A stretch of DNA of 10,353 nucleotides from Methanobacterium sp. PtaU1.Bin242. GTDB lineage: Archaea; Methanobacteriota; Methanobacteria; Methanobacteriales; Methanobacteriaceae. Position numbers and translations under genes: made by a program. The first letter of the stretch is position 1, and the number at the start of each line of letters is the position of its first letter. Below are positions 1-6,344 of this stretch, one piece after another. The stretch lies in NCBI GenBank assembly GCA_002067565.1, contig MVQZ01000346.1:1-10353 (forward strand). The letters are read 5' to 3'. The notes under the pieces are model-generated. The model did no database searches and was not told where the DNA came from. It worked only from the letters and a program-made list of their open reading frames with translations.

Positions 1-1
1 A

Positions 2-520
2 AAAAGGATGAGTAATACACTGGAAATTGGAACCGGAACTGGCATTATAGCAATAATGGCTGCCAGGAAAGCCCGAATGGTAATTGCCACCGATATAAAT
101 CCCCACGCCCTTAAATGTACCCTTAAAAATATTATTACTAACAAGGCCTTTAATGTAGAGTTAAGGGAAGGTGACCTTTTTGAACCTGTCAAAAATGAAA
201 AATTCGATATTATTCTATTTAACACACCTTATCTTCCCTCTTCCGATGGTGAAAATATTGATGATGAACTTGATGCCGCATGGAACGGTGGAACTGACGG
301 TAGAGAGGTTATAGATAGATTTCTAGAGGATGTTAAAAATCATCTTAATCCTGGGGGTAAAGTACAACTGGTGCAATCCTCCCTATCCAACGTGGAAAAG
401 ACCTTAGAAAAATTAGAATCCCTCGGTTTAAATGCTTCTGTAACCGACATTACTAAATGTTTTTTTGAAGAAGTGGTGGTGATCACAGCATGCGATTCTA
501 CAAGTAGCAGTAAAAATTAG
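2..520 (+). CDS. HemK2/Mtq2-type N5-glutamine methyltransferase, 5' partial
   Basis: This is a class I SAM-dependent methyltransferase of the archaeal HemK2/PrmC-like group, whose members methylate the glutamine of the GGQ motif in release factor aRF1. Counting from the ATG at 8, the SAM-binding motif LEIGTGTG is at residues 5-12, the acidic ribose-binding residue is D29 (TDIN) and the substrate-binding motif is NTPY at 72-75. The usual motif is NPPY, so the second position differs. The family-typical GGTDGREVIDRF and a C-terminal FFEEVVVI segment follow. The frame is open to the window edge (AAA AGG precede the ATG) and motif I normally lies some 30 residues into the protein. The true start is therefore probably outside the window and M1 is internal. 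The family match is strong; the aRF1 substrate is inferred from the family. Confidence 0.82.
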   Translation, partial: KRMSNTLEIGTGTGIIAIMAARKARMVIATDINPHALKCTLKNIITNKAFNVELREGDLFEPVKNEKFDIILFNTPYLPSSDGENIDDELDAAWNGGTDGREVIDRFLEDVKNHLNPGGKVQLVQSSLSNVEKTLEKLESLGLNASVTDITKCFFEEVVVITACDSTSSSKN

Positions 521-545
521 GCAATTGCTAAAAGAGTAAAAACAG

Positions 546-570
546 TGTTTTCCTCCCTTTTAACCTTTTT
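546..570 (+). terminator. Candidate T-rich archaeal terminator after the methyltransferase
   Basis: Three T tracts (548-551, 558-561 and 566-570) separated by C-rich spacers lie 28 to 50 bases after the methyltransferase stop. Archaeal RNA polymerase commonly terminates at such oligo-T tracts without a hairpin. The spacer to the convergent gene (521-725) otherwise shows only a spaced GATATC repeat and no gene. Confidence 0.35.
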
Positions 571-675
571 AATCTCAATCTTTATAACCAACGATGCCAT
601 ATTAACTTTAATTTTTACTTTTAGTTTTCAGTTATCTTAAATAATTCCAGTGCTCTCATGGTTCCCTTATTACAG

Positions 676-700
676 GTGATATCGGAGATTCAGTGATATC
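676..700. repeat. Short spaced repeat gtgatatc x2 in a convergent spacer
   Basis: The octamer gtgatatc occurs at 676-683 and again at 693-700. Its core GATATC is self-complementary, so the pair can also fold as a six-base-pair hairpin with an 11-base loop. It lies about 25 bases beyond the stop of the minus-strand gene that ends at 726. It could mark the end of that transcript, but no T tract follows on the minus strand. Chance is a reasonable alternative. Confidence 0.25.
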
Positions 701-725
701 CGTACTTATTATCATAGAAAGAACT

Positions 726-1754
726 TTATATCCATATCTTCAGCACCAAAAAATAGGATTGAGGATTTAAATATTCAACTCTAACTTCATCTGATGGTGT
801 TCCCCTGGGAACTCCTACCAAATAGACATTAAAAGATTTAGAAGCATCCCCTGATGTGAAAATATGAATCCATAACACTGCTTCAGAATCCGTGCCTAGA
901 GTCTTAGAAACTCTGTCATTAATTATTTGTGGGTTGGAGGTGAATTTCTCATCTTGTTCACTGAGATTCTCTGAACGATCTATAATCCATCTGGCTGAAG
1001 CATCTTCTATACATGAAGGATCTGTCAGAATATAAAAATCTGTGGAATTAAGATCCTGCTGACTAACTTTAAAATTGCTACAAGTCCATCCTGGTTTTTT
1101 GGTATTGAAATTTGGTTTTTCATGTGTTTTAATCCCCGTAACATTATAGTGATGACATATTAATTGATATTCTTCACTTGAATTCTGTAAAGAACTGTTG
1201 TGGTATGGATTGAGATTAACCAGTATCTTGAAATCCATTGAAAAATCAACCAATACAGTACGATTGGCCACCGCCACTTCCGATGCGTTTGTAGGTGGAA
1301 TTTCATCATGTACATCCAGAATTTTGAGGGACGGGTTTGAAGGATAAATAATTAAAGATGAACTTCCGCCATTAGGAACCATTCTACTGTTCATGAGTTC
1401 CAAGTATCTGATTCTTAGTTGAGATATTTTCTTAATACTCAGTACATTGATACTGGCCTTACCTTCATTATTATCTATCGCTAATCCTGGATTGACCAAT
1501 AATGAATTATTGGTTTTTTCCCAATCAGGAGATCCGGGTGTGCTTATCAATATTTCAGCAGCATCTGTGGTTATTCTATCTAAAGATTTTCCAGCAGAAT
1601 AATCGGCGATTTTGAAGCTGGCAATGTCCATAGCATTTGCTGACATCCCTATAGTGATCGTAATAATTATTAGAGCCAGTAAAACGTCCAGAGACAGTAC
1701 TTGTGCTTTTTTATCTCCAATAATTCCTCTTTTCATATAAATCTTTTGAAACAT
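726..1754 (-). CDS. Secreted protein with class III (prepilin-like) signal motif, sequon-rich
   Basis: I do not recognise a named family. The N-terminus carries a basic stretch (KRGIIGDKK) followed by KAQV at residues 16-19. This fits the archaeal class III signal peptide consensus [KRDE][GA]-x-[ILMVTAS], with predicted cleavage after A17 and Gln at +1. A hydrophobic helix follows (about 20-36) with an Asp near the position where pilins carry Glu (D23). The remaining 300 residues look extracellular and contain about eight N-x-S/T sequons, including NNS, NAS, NRT, NSS twice, NVT, NST and NLS. At 342 residues it is much longer than a major pilin, so a minor pilin-like or surface protein is more likely. 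It follows the gene at 1816-2805 by 61 bases on the same strand, presumably in one transcript. A second Met six residues in (1736) could be the start. Function is unknown. Confidence 0.7.
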   Translation of the reverse strand: MFQKIYMKRGIIGDKKAQVLSLDVLLALIIITITIGMSANAMDIASFKIADYSAGKSLDRITTDAAEILISTPGSPDWEKTNNSLLVNPGLAIDNNEGKASINVLSIKKISQLRIRYLELMNSRMVPNGGSSSLIIYPSNPSLKILDVHDEIPPTNASEVAVANRTVLVDFSMDFKILVNLNPYHNSSLQNSSEEYQLICHHYNVTGIKTHEKPNFNTKKPGWTCSNFKVSQQDLNSTDFYILTDPSCIEDASARWIIDRSENLSEQDEKFTSNPQIINDRVSKTLGTDSEAVLWIHIFTSGDASKSFNVYLVGVPRGTPSDEVRVEYLNPQSYFLVLKIWI

Positions 1755-1815
1755 TCTTTACCCACAAGATCTAATTATAATATTAATTAACAATTTAAAT
1801 AGACGATCATCTCCC

Positions 1816-2805
1816 CTAAAAAACGGGTAATCCATATTTTTGCCGATGCGAATTGTCTAAAAATATTTTAAAATAGTTTAAACCATCACAATAGTATATT
1901 AATCCCTTTCCAGGATAGGTGCCGGCTGATGAAAATGTGTCATTAAATATAACATGGTCTATGGAGCTGGGAGCGGAATTTAAGGTGGAATTATTGGATG
2001 AATGAGGAATTATAAAAGTTTCCATACCATAATGAGGACAGGTTCCCTTACCCTCCAACCTGCAAAGGAAACAGGACCCATCACTGCTCTCATGAAAATA
2101 TCCATTCTCTATGCAATTTTTAAGTGAAACAGACCCATTTTTACCATGCATGATATATGGGTCATAGGGGCATTTCTTTATAATGTAAGCTGTTGTAGCA
2201 TTTTCATAAACATCTGCATCATCCACCCCTCTGGCATTTAAATACTCTTTAAGACTGGATTTGAAAGCTATTCTATTGTTAATTATTTGAACGCCACCAT
2301 AATTTTTACACTTCGTAAAAGGTAGGGGATTGGGTATGGGGTATTGTGGATCTATCAGAGAAATATTTTGGCTTATACTCTCCTTATGAATCACTCTATC
2401 TTTTTTTACGTTAATAGTAGAATTTACCTCCACTTGAAATGGATCTGGCGAATTATCTACTGACGTAATATTACATTCTACTTTCAAACCGGTTTTATTG
2501 TAATAGCTGAGAGATAATTGGTCTACCCTTGTTTGAATATCATCCTTTATTGTTTTTCTACTATTTGAGAGTGGTGTTCCTGTTTTAACCACTTTTTCTG
2601 CTTCATATTTTAAAACTTCCTTTCCAATAATTGGAATGTTAGCTTGCAGATCTTTAGCTGTGTTTAAAGCAGTTTCTGATTCTAAAACAACCGAATCACA
2701 TTCTATACCATGATGTACCATATCTATTGATACTGTTACTAATATTATGGCCGGTAATATCATTAAAAACGACATCCCACTCATTACGTATCCTTTCTGA
2801 TCCAT
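1816..2805 (-). CDS. Membrane-anchored, Cys- and sequon-rich surface protein, function unknown
   Basis: This 329-residue protein has a short N-terminus (MDQKGYVMSG), a hydrophobic segment at about 11-30 with a Pro, and then a long polar domain. The KGYV preceding the hydrophobic stretch resembles a class III signal site, but Tyr at +1 is atypical, so an uncleaved anchor is also possible. The ectodomain has about eight N-x-S/T sequons and a C-terminal third rich in cysteine (KKCPYDPY, a lone NCIENG, then CFLCRLEGKGTC). The cysteines could form disulfides or bind metal. A ribosome site, gaggt, lies about 10 bases upstream of the ATG on the minus strand. It is the first gene of a likely two-gene operon with the prepilin-like gene that follows, which has the same layout. 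This suggests a shared surface assembly. No enzyme motif is seen. Confidence 0.68.
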   Translation of the reverse strand: MDQKGYVMSGMSFLMILPAIILVTVSIDMVHHGIECDSVVLESETALNTAKDLQANIPIIGKEVLKYEAEKVVKTGTPLSNSRKTIKDDIQTRVDQLSLSYYNKTGLKVECNITSVDNSPDPFQVEVNSTINVKKDRVIHKESISQNISLIDPQYPIPNPLPFTKCKNYGGVQIINNRIAFKSSLKEYLNARGVDDADVYENATTAYIIKKCPYDPYIMHGKNGSVSLKNCIENGYFHESSDGSCFLCRLEGKGTCPHYGMETFIIPHSSNNSTLNSAPSSIDHVIFNDTFSSAGTYPGKGLIYYCDGLNYFKIFLDNSHRQKYGLPVF

Positions 2806-2884
2806 TACTTTGCTTACCTCTTGAGATTTTTAATCAACTCATATTATTATTTAATATTAATTATGTAATAAATATTACTAATTC

Positions 2885-2892
2885 TTATATAA
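2885..2892 (-). promoter_or_regulatory. Candidate TATA box for the surface-protein operon
   Basis: On the minus strand TTATATAA sits about 80 bases before the ATG at 2805, inside the motif TTTATATAAG, which is close to the archaeal TATA consensus. Transcription would begin about 25 bases downstream, near 2860, giving a leader of roughly 55 bases that contains the gaggt ribosome site. The surrounding DNA is so AT-rich that chance matches are common. Confidence 0.4.
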
Positions 2893-3078
2893 ATATTATT
2901 AATAGCCAAAGTTTAAAAGTCAGAAATGCTAATTATTTACCAATCGCTCAACAAAATTTAGAGTCACATAATAAACCACTGGTTTCACATTAAAATCAAG
3001 TAATACAAAATCCCACAAAAATTAAATTAAATTAATATAAAAACCTTTGAAAAAATTGTGTATCATAAATTTAATGCA

Positions 3079-3086
3079 TTTATATA
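3079..3086 (+). promoter_or_regulatory. Candidate TATA box for the DUF35-cfbA-thiL operon
   Basis: TTTATATA at 3079-3086 is a near-perfect archaeal TATA element on the plus strand. It would give a start near 3110 and a leader of about 200 bases before the TTG at 3318. A second candidate, catataaata at 3191-3200, would give a leader of about 95 bases. Sequence alone does not decide between them. Confidence 0.3.
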
Positions 3087-3305
3087 GATGTTTTTTAGAT
3101 ATAATGAACAGAAAATTAAATTATTAAAAATTTTAATTTACCAAAAAAAATCAAAACAAATAATAATTAGATAGTAGTAAACATAACCAGCATATAAATA
3201 AGATTTAACTTATGATAAATTTTCATTTTTAGTTTATAAGGTTTAAAATTGTTAAAAATAAAAAAAAGCAGAATAAATCTGATATTAAAGTAAATTAGAT
3301 TTAAT

Positions 3306-3311
3306 GGAGGT
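3306..3311 (+). promoter_or_regulatory. Strong Shine-Dalgarno site selecting a TTG start
   Basis: GGAGGT at 3306-3311 is followed after six bases by TTG at 3318. No in-frame ATG lies in the first part of the gene, and the protein from TTG begins MKDIVRGWRHIPQRY, which is how archaeal DUF35 partners typically begin. The ribosome site therefore fixes the rare TTG start. Confidence 0.75.
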
Positions 3312-3317
3312 TTTAAA

Positions 3318-3716
3318 TTGAAAGACATCGTAAGAGGATGGCGCCATATTCCCCAACGATACAATCTCATAGGATCAAAATGCAGTCTCTGTGGAGAGGT
3401 TTACTTTCCAAAAAGAGTTATGTGTCCCGAATGCAGGAGAAAAGGTAAATTGGAGGATGTCACTTTCAGTGGCAAAGGTAAAATTCACACCTACTCAGTA
3501 ATAAATACCCCCACAGAGGAATTCAAGGTATTATCCCCTTATATTGTGGCCATAATAGATTTAGAAGAAGGTGCAAAAGTAACCAGCCAGATTGTGGATT
3601 GTGGGGAAAATGATGTTAAAATAGGTGATGAAGTAGAAATGGTTTTCAGGAAAATAAAGGCAGAAGGTGAAGAAGGAGTGATATCATATGGATACAAATT
3701 CAAACTCAAAAAATAA
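3318..3716 (+). CDS. DUF35 Zn-ribbon/OB-fold protein (thiolase/HMG-CoA synthase partner)
   Basis: This 132-residue protein has the DUF35 layout: an N-terminal helix (MKDIVRGWRHIPQRY), a rubredoxin-like zinc ribbon with CSLC at about 22-25 and CPEC at about 36-39, then an OB-fold-like half (GKGKIHTYSVINTPTEEF and PYIVAIIDLEEG). In archaea such proteins bridge acetoacetyl-CoA thiolase and HMG-CoA synthase in the first steps of the mevalonate pathway, passing the acetoacetyl-CoA intermediate. The thiolase and synthase genes are not in this window, so the assignment rests on family. Translation starts at TTG with an excellent ribosome site. The downstream cfbA start lies inside this gene (29-base overlap), indicating cotranscription and probably translational coupling. 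Confidence 0.85.
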   Translation: MKDIVRGWRHIPQRYNLIGSKCSLCGEVYFPKRVMCPECRRKGKLEDVTFSGKGKIHTYSVINTPTEEFKVLSPYIVAIIDLEEGAKVTSQIVDCGENDVKIGDEVEMVFRKIKAEGEEGVISYGYKFKLKK

Positions 3717-4146
3717 TATTGGTGTGCTTCTTATAGGTCACGGCAGTAGATTACCTTATGGTAAAGAAGTTATAAATGAAATTGCAGAGCTTTATCAAGA
3801 TAAAACAGAATATCCTGTGTCTATAAGTTTCATGAATATGTCTCAGCCATCCATACCAGCAGCCATAAACCAGCTGGCAGAAGTAGGTGTGGAAAAAATT
3901 ATCGCTATTCCCGTATTTTTAGCACATGGAGTGCACACTAAACAAGACATACCTCGAATTCTGGGAATGAATAACGGACATGAACATGAGCATGCAGAAC
4001 AGGGACATAATCACAGTCATGGACATCATCACGAAGAGGTAATTGAAGAGATTAAATTTAAAGGTGAAATTATCTACACCGAACCTCTGGGTGCAGACAG
4101 AAGAATTGCAGATATAATAGATGATAGGGTTAATAATGCCCTCTGA
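3688..4146 (+). CDS. cfbA: CfbA, sirohydrochlorin nickelochelatase (CbiX-S type), His-rich loop
   Basis: This is a short-form CbiX class II chelatase of 152 residues. In methanogens this enzyme inserts Ni(II) into sirohydrochlorin, the first dedicated step of coenzyme F430 synthesis; related forms insert cobalt for B12. The N-terminal strand ends in LLIGHGSR, with likely catalytic His18. The second metal-binding His is in AHGVHTKQDIP (H80/H83 region). Between about residues 97 and 115 is an insertion with nine histidines alternating with Glu, Gly, Asn and Ser, ending HGHHH. The conserved EPLGAD segment follows at 132-137. The ribosome site ggagtga (3675-3681) lies six bases before the ATG. 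It overlaps DUF35 upstream and thiL downstream. The His loop may buffer or deliver nickel, which is inference. Confidence 0.88.
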   Translation: MDTNSNSKNNIGVLLIGHGSRLPYGKEVINEIAELYQDKTEYPVSISFMNMSQPSIPAAINQLAEVGVEKIIAIPVFLAHGVHTKQDIPRILGMNNGHEHEHAEQGHNHSHGHHHEEVIEEIKFKGEIIYTEPLGADRRIADIIDDRVNNAL

Positions 4147-5179
4147 AAACTTAAAAATTTCTGATCTTGGTGAAAAAAAACTGATAAAAAGGCTTCTTAA
4201 ACGGAGCCGACAATTTCCTTTTAAATCCAATTTTTTTGATGAATTGTCGCATGAAAGCAGAAGTGATGATGCTGCTTTGATCGATTTTGGAGAAAATTAT
4301 TTAGTAGCAACTTCTGATCTTTTAATTAAATCTTCACATTTTCCAAAAGGAATGAGCCCTCGACAGATTGGTAAAAAAATTGTAACTGTTAATGTCAGTG
4401 ATCTGGCGGCTATGGGTGCTAAACCTCTGGGAATTATAGTGTCCATGGCTCTACCCCCTGATCTACCCCTCTCTGATTTCGATGAAATTATAGAAGGAAT
4501 TCTACAGGCTAGTGAACAATACAACCTGAACCTCATTGGAGGAGATACCAATGAATCATCGGAATTAATCCTCAGCGGTACCTGTCTGGGAATTATAGAC
4601 AAAGAAAAAGTCATGATGAAGAGTGGCACCTGTTCAGGAGACATATTAGCAGTTACTGGGCCTTTAGGATTGGCTGCTGCTGGATTTGAAATTCTCTTTG
4701 ATAATGAGGTTAAATTAAAAGATTTAAATCCTGATTATAAAGATTTAGCCCTTAAACACGCGCTGGAAGGTGAAGCACAATTAGAAAAGGGACTATCACT
4801 TGCCGAATCTGGTGTTGTGACTTCTGCAACAGATATAACCGACGGTCTCCTCAGTGAAATTGGAGAACTAATCGATGCCAGTGCTGATAAAGTTGGTGTG
4901 ACCTTATACGAAAATCTGATACCCATACCAGCTGTTGTTTTCGAAGTTGCAAATTTAATGGGTAAAAATCCATTTGAAATGGCTTTAAGTTATGGAGAAG
5001 ATTTTGAACTTCTCTTAACTATTAGAGAGGATAAGTTTAAAGAAATAAAGGATAAATTCTCTCTTCATAAAATTGGGTATGTTACTGAATCTGGACAAAT
5101 CCAAATGATAAATAAGAAAGGGGAAACAAATATATTAACACCAAAGGGTTATGAACACCTTAAAAATCCAGGAAAATAG
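4136..5179 (+). CDS. thiL: ThiL, thiamine-monophosphate kinase
   Basis: ThiL phosphorylates thiamine monophosphate to thiamine pyrophosphate with ATP, the last step of cofactor synthesis. The AIRS/PurM-fold landmarks are present, counting from the ATG at 4136: DDAAL at 44-48, ATSDLL at 58-63, VNVSDLAAMGAKP at 85-97, and GGDTN at 135-139, whose acidic residues coordinate Mg-ATP. TDITDGLLSE and SYGEDFELL follow in the C-terminal domain. The length of 347 residues is slightly above the usual 310-340. An in-frame ATG at 4121 would add five residues, but 4136 is preferred because a weak ribosome site (aggg at 4125-4128) precedes it and no such site precedes 4121. The 11-base overlap with cfbA suggests translational coupling. 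Confidence 0.9.
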   Translation: MPSENLKISDLGEKKLIKRLLKRSRQFPFKSNFFDELSHESRSDDAALIDFGENYLVATSDLLIKSSHFPKGMSPRQIGKKIVTVNVSDLAAMGAKPLGIIVSMALPPDLPLSDFDEIIEGILQASEQYNLNLIGGDTNESSELILSGTCLGIIDKEKVMMKSGTCSGDILAVTGPLGLAAAGFEILFDNEVKLKDLNPDYKDLALKHALEGEAQLEKGLSLAESGVVTSATDITDGLLSEIGELIDASADKVGVTLYENLIPIPAVVFEVANLMGKNPFEMALSYGEDFELLLTIREDKFKEIKDKFSLHKIGYVTESGQIQMINKKGETNILTPKGYEHLKNPGK

Positions 5180-5236
5180 TCAAAATGATTTATTAGAAGG
5201 GTTTTTGTATTCTTACACTCTCTGGCTGGTGTGAAT

Positions 5237-6244
5237 ATGAAAAAAGAAGCCATACTTTACGATGAAGTGGGTAAAGCATTGAACTGTAAAATTTGCGAGA
5301 GAAGATGCATAATATCCCCCGGAAAATTCGGATTTTGTCAGATGAGGAGAAATGATGGGGGTAAACTTTACAGCCTCAATTATGCTGCTGCATCTTCAGT
5401 AGCCGTAGATCCAATCGAAAAAAAACCATTATTCCATTTTTATCCAGGTTCATTGGTTTTATCATTAGGAAGTGTTGGCTGTAATTTCCGCTGCAAGTAC
5501 TGTCAGAACTGGAGTATATCCCAGGCAGAACTGGAAAAAACCCCTACTAGAGAAATATCACCTGAAGAAGCTATAAGACTTACCAAAGAATATGGCTGTA
5601 AATCTATTGCCTGGACCTATAACGAACCCACCATGTGGTTTGAATACACATTAGATTCTGCCAAACTGGCTAAAAAGGAAGATATAAAAACCATTTACGT
5701 TACCAATGGTTATATGACTGATGAATCCTTCGAACTGATAAAACCCTATCTGGACGCTGCTAATATAGATCTTAAGGGTATGTCCGAAAAGTTCTATAAT
5801 GATCTATGCGATGCCAGGCTGCAGCCGGTTCTGGAAAACATAGTACGAATGCATGATGCAGGAATCCATATAGAAGTTACAAACCTTATGATTCCTCAAT
5901 ATAATGATAGTGACGATGATATAAAGGCTTTGGTGGAATTTATGGTTAAAGAAGTGGGGGTAGAAGTACCACTGCATTTCACCCGTTTTTTCCCCCAATA
6001 CCAACTACAAAACATACCATCTACTGAGATGGGATCACTGGAAAACGCCCATAAAATAGCTAAAGATGCAGGTATGAAGTATGTTTATATCGGTAACATC
6101 CCCACTGTTGATGGAGAAAACACTTACTGTCCAGAATGCGGTGAACTAGTTATTAAACGTGATGGTTTCCAAGTTGTGAGTGATGATCTTAAAAAAACTC
6201 GAAAATGTCCTAAATGCAAGGCAAAGATTGATATTATCACCTAA
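5237..6244 (+). CDS. amrS: AmrS, AmmeMemoRadiSam-system radical SAM enzyme
   Basis: This radical SAM protein resembles pyruvate formate-lyase activases and belongs to the AmmeMemoRadiSam group, whose cellular reaction is not firmly established to my knowledge. Numbered from the ATG at 5237, an N-terminal cysteine cluster (C17, C20, C24, C34) precedes the radical SAM motif C82-x3-C86-x2-C89 in SVGCNFRCKYCQNW, which binds the 4Fe-4S cluster that cleaves SAM. Also conserved are AWTYNEPT, YVTNGY, NIDLKG and LHFTRFFPQYQ. The C-terminus carries two CxxC pairs (CPEC and CPKC), a probable zinc ribbon. The GTG at 5231 is an alternative start; ATG is preferred because ggtg lies five bases before it. 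It follows thiL by 57 bases, probably in the same transcript. The partner AmmeMemo proteins are not in the window. Confidence 0.88.
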   Translation: MKKEAILYDEVGKALNCKICERRCIISPGKFGFCQMRRNDGGKLYSLNYAAASSVAVDPIEKKPLFHFYPGSLVLSLGSVGCNFRCKYCQNWSISQAELEKTPTREISPEEAIRLTKEYGCKSIAWTYNEPTMWFEYTLDSAKLAKKEDIKTIYVTNGYMTDESFELIKPYLDAANIDLKGMSEKFYNDLCDARLQPVLENIVRMHDAGIHIEVTNLMIPQYNDSDDDIKALVEFMVKEVGVEVPLHFTRFFPQYQLQNIPSTEMGSLENAHKIAKDAGMKYVYIGNIPTVDGENTYCPECGELVIKRDGFQVVSDDLKKTRKCPKCKAKIDIIT

Positions 6245-6286
6245 ATTATTATTCTATGAATTATCTAGTTATCTAAATACATTTAA

Positions 6287-6292
6287 TTTTTT
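6287..6292 (+). terminator. T6 tract after amrS, candidate terminator
   Basis: Six consecutive Ts lie 43 bases after the amrS stop, within an A/T-rich run. Archaeal polymerase stops at such tracts, so this is the probable end of the DUF35-cfbA-thiL-amrS transcript. Confidence 0.4.
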
Positions 6293-6312
6293 GAAATTTA
6301 TCTCATCTGTAA

Positions 6313-6332
6313 CTATTTATGAGAATAAATAG
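6313..6332. terminator. Perfect 8-bp inverted repeat between convergent genes
   Basis: CTATTTAT at 6313-6320 and ATAAATAG at 6325-6332 are exact reverse complements separated by a GAGA loop. The element sits between the stops of amrS (6244) and the UbiD gene (6345), where it could act on transcripts from either side. It is mostly A:T and so only weakly stable. Confidence 0.35.
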
Positions 6333-6344
6333 CAATCAATACTA

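Larger units (their letters stand above)
2806..3305. other. Gene-free, very AT-rich divergent intergenic region
   Basis: About 500 bases separate the minus-strand surface-protein operon from the plus-strand DUF35 operon. The region is dominated by A/T runs, including overlapping taaattaaat words around 3018-3036 and a weak A/T-only inverted repeat near 3112-3140. No ORF with coding character, tRNA or GC-rich structured RNA is visible. It must hold both divergent promoters. A somewhat less biased patch at about 2905-3015 could be a small RNA or leader, but nothing positive supports that. Confidence 0.6.

Noticed and set aside
2727..2993. 88-codon plus-strand frame across the AT-rich spacer
   Set aside because: It is rich in Ile, Asn and Leu from A/T-rich DNA, overlaps the N-terminus of the surface-protein gene on the other strand, and has no motif or start signal.
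3167..3370. Minus-strand 67-codon frame overlapping the DUF35 start
   Set aside because: Its composition reflects AT-rich spacer DNA and it crosses the strong ribosome site and N-terminus of DUF35.
4297..4644. 115-codon open frame antisense to thiL
   Set aside because: It lies wholly inside a well-supported thiL in another frame, shows no recognisable domain, and is best explained as a shadow of the sense codons.
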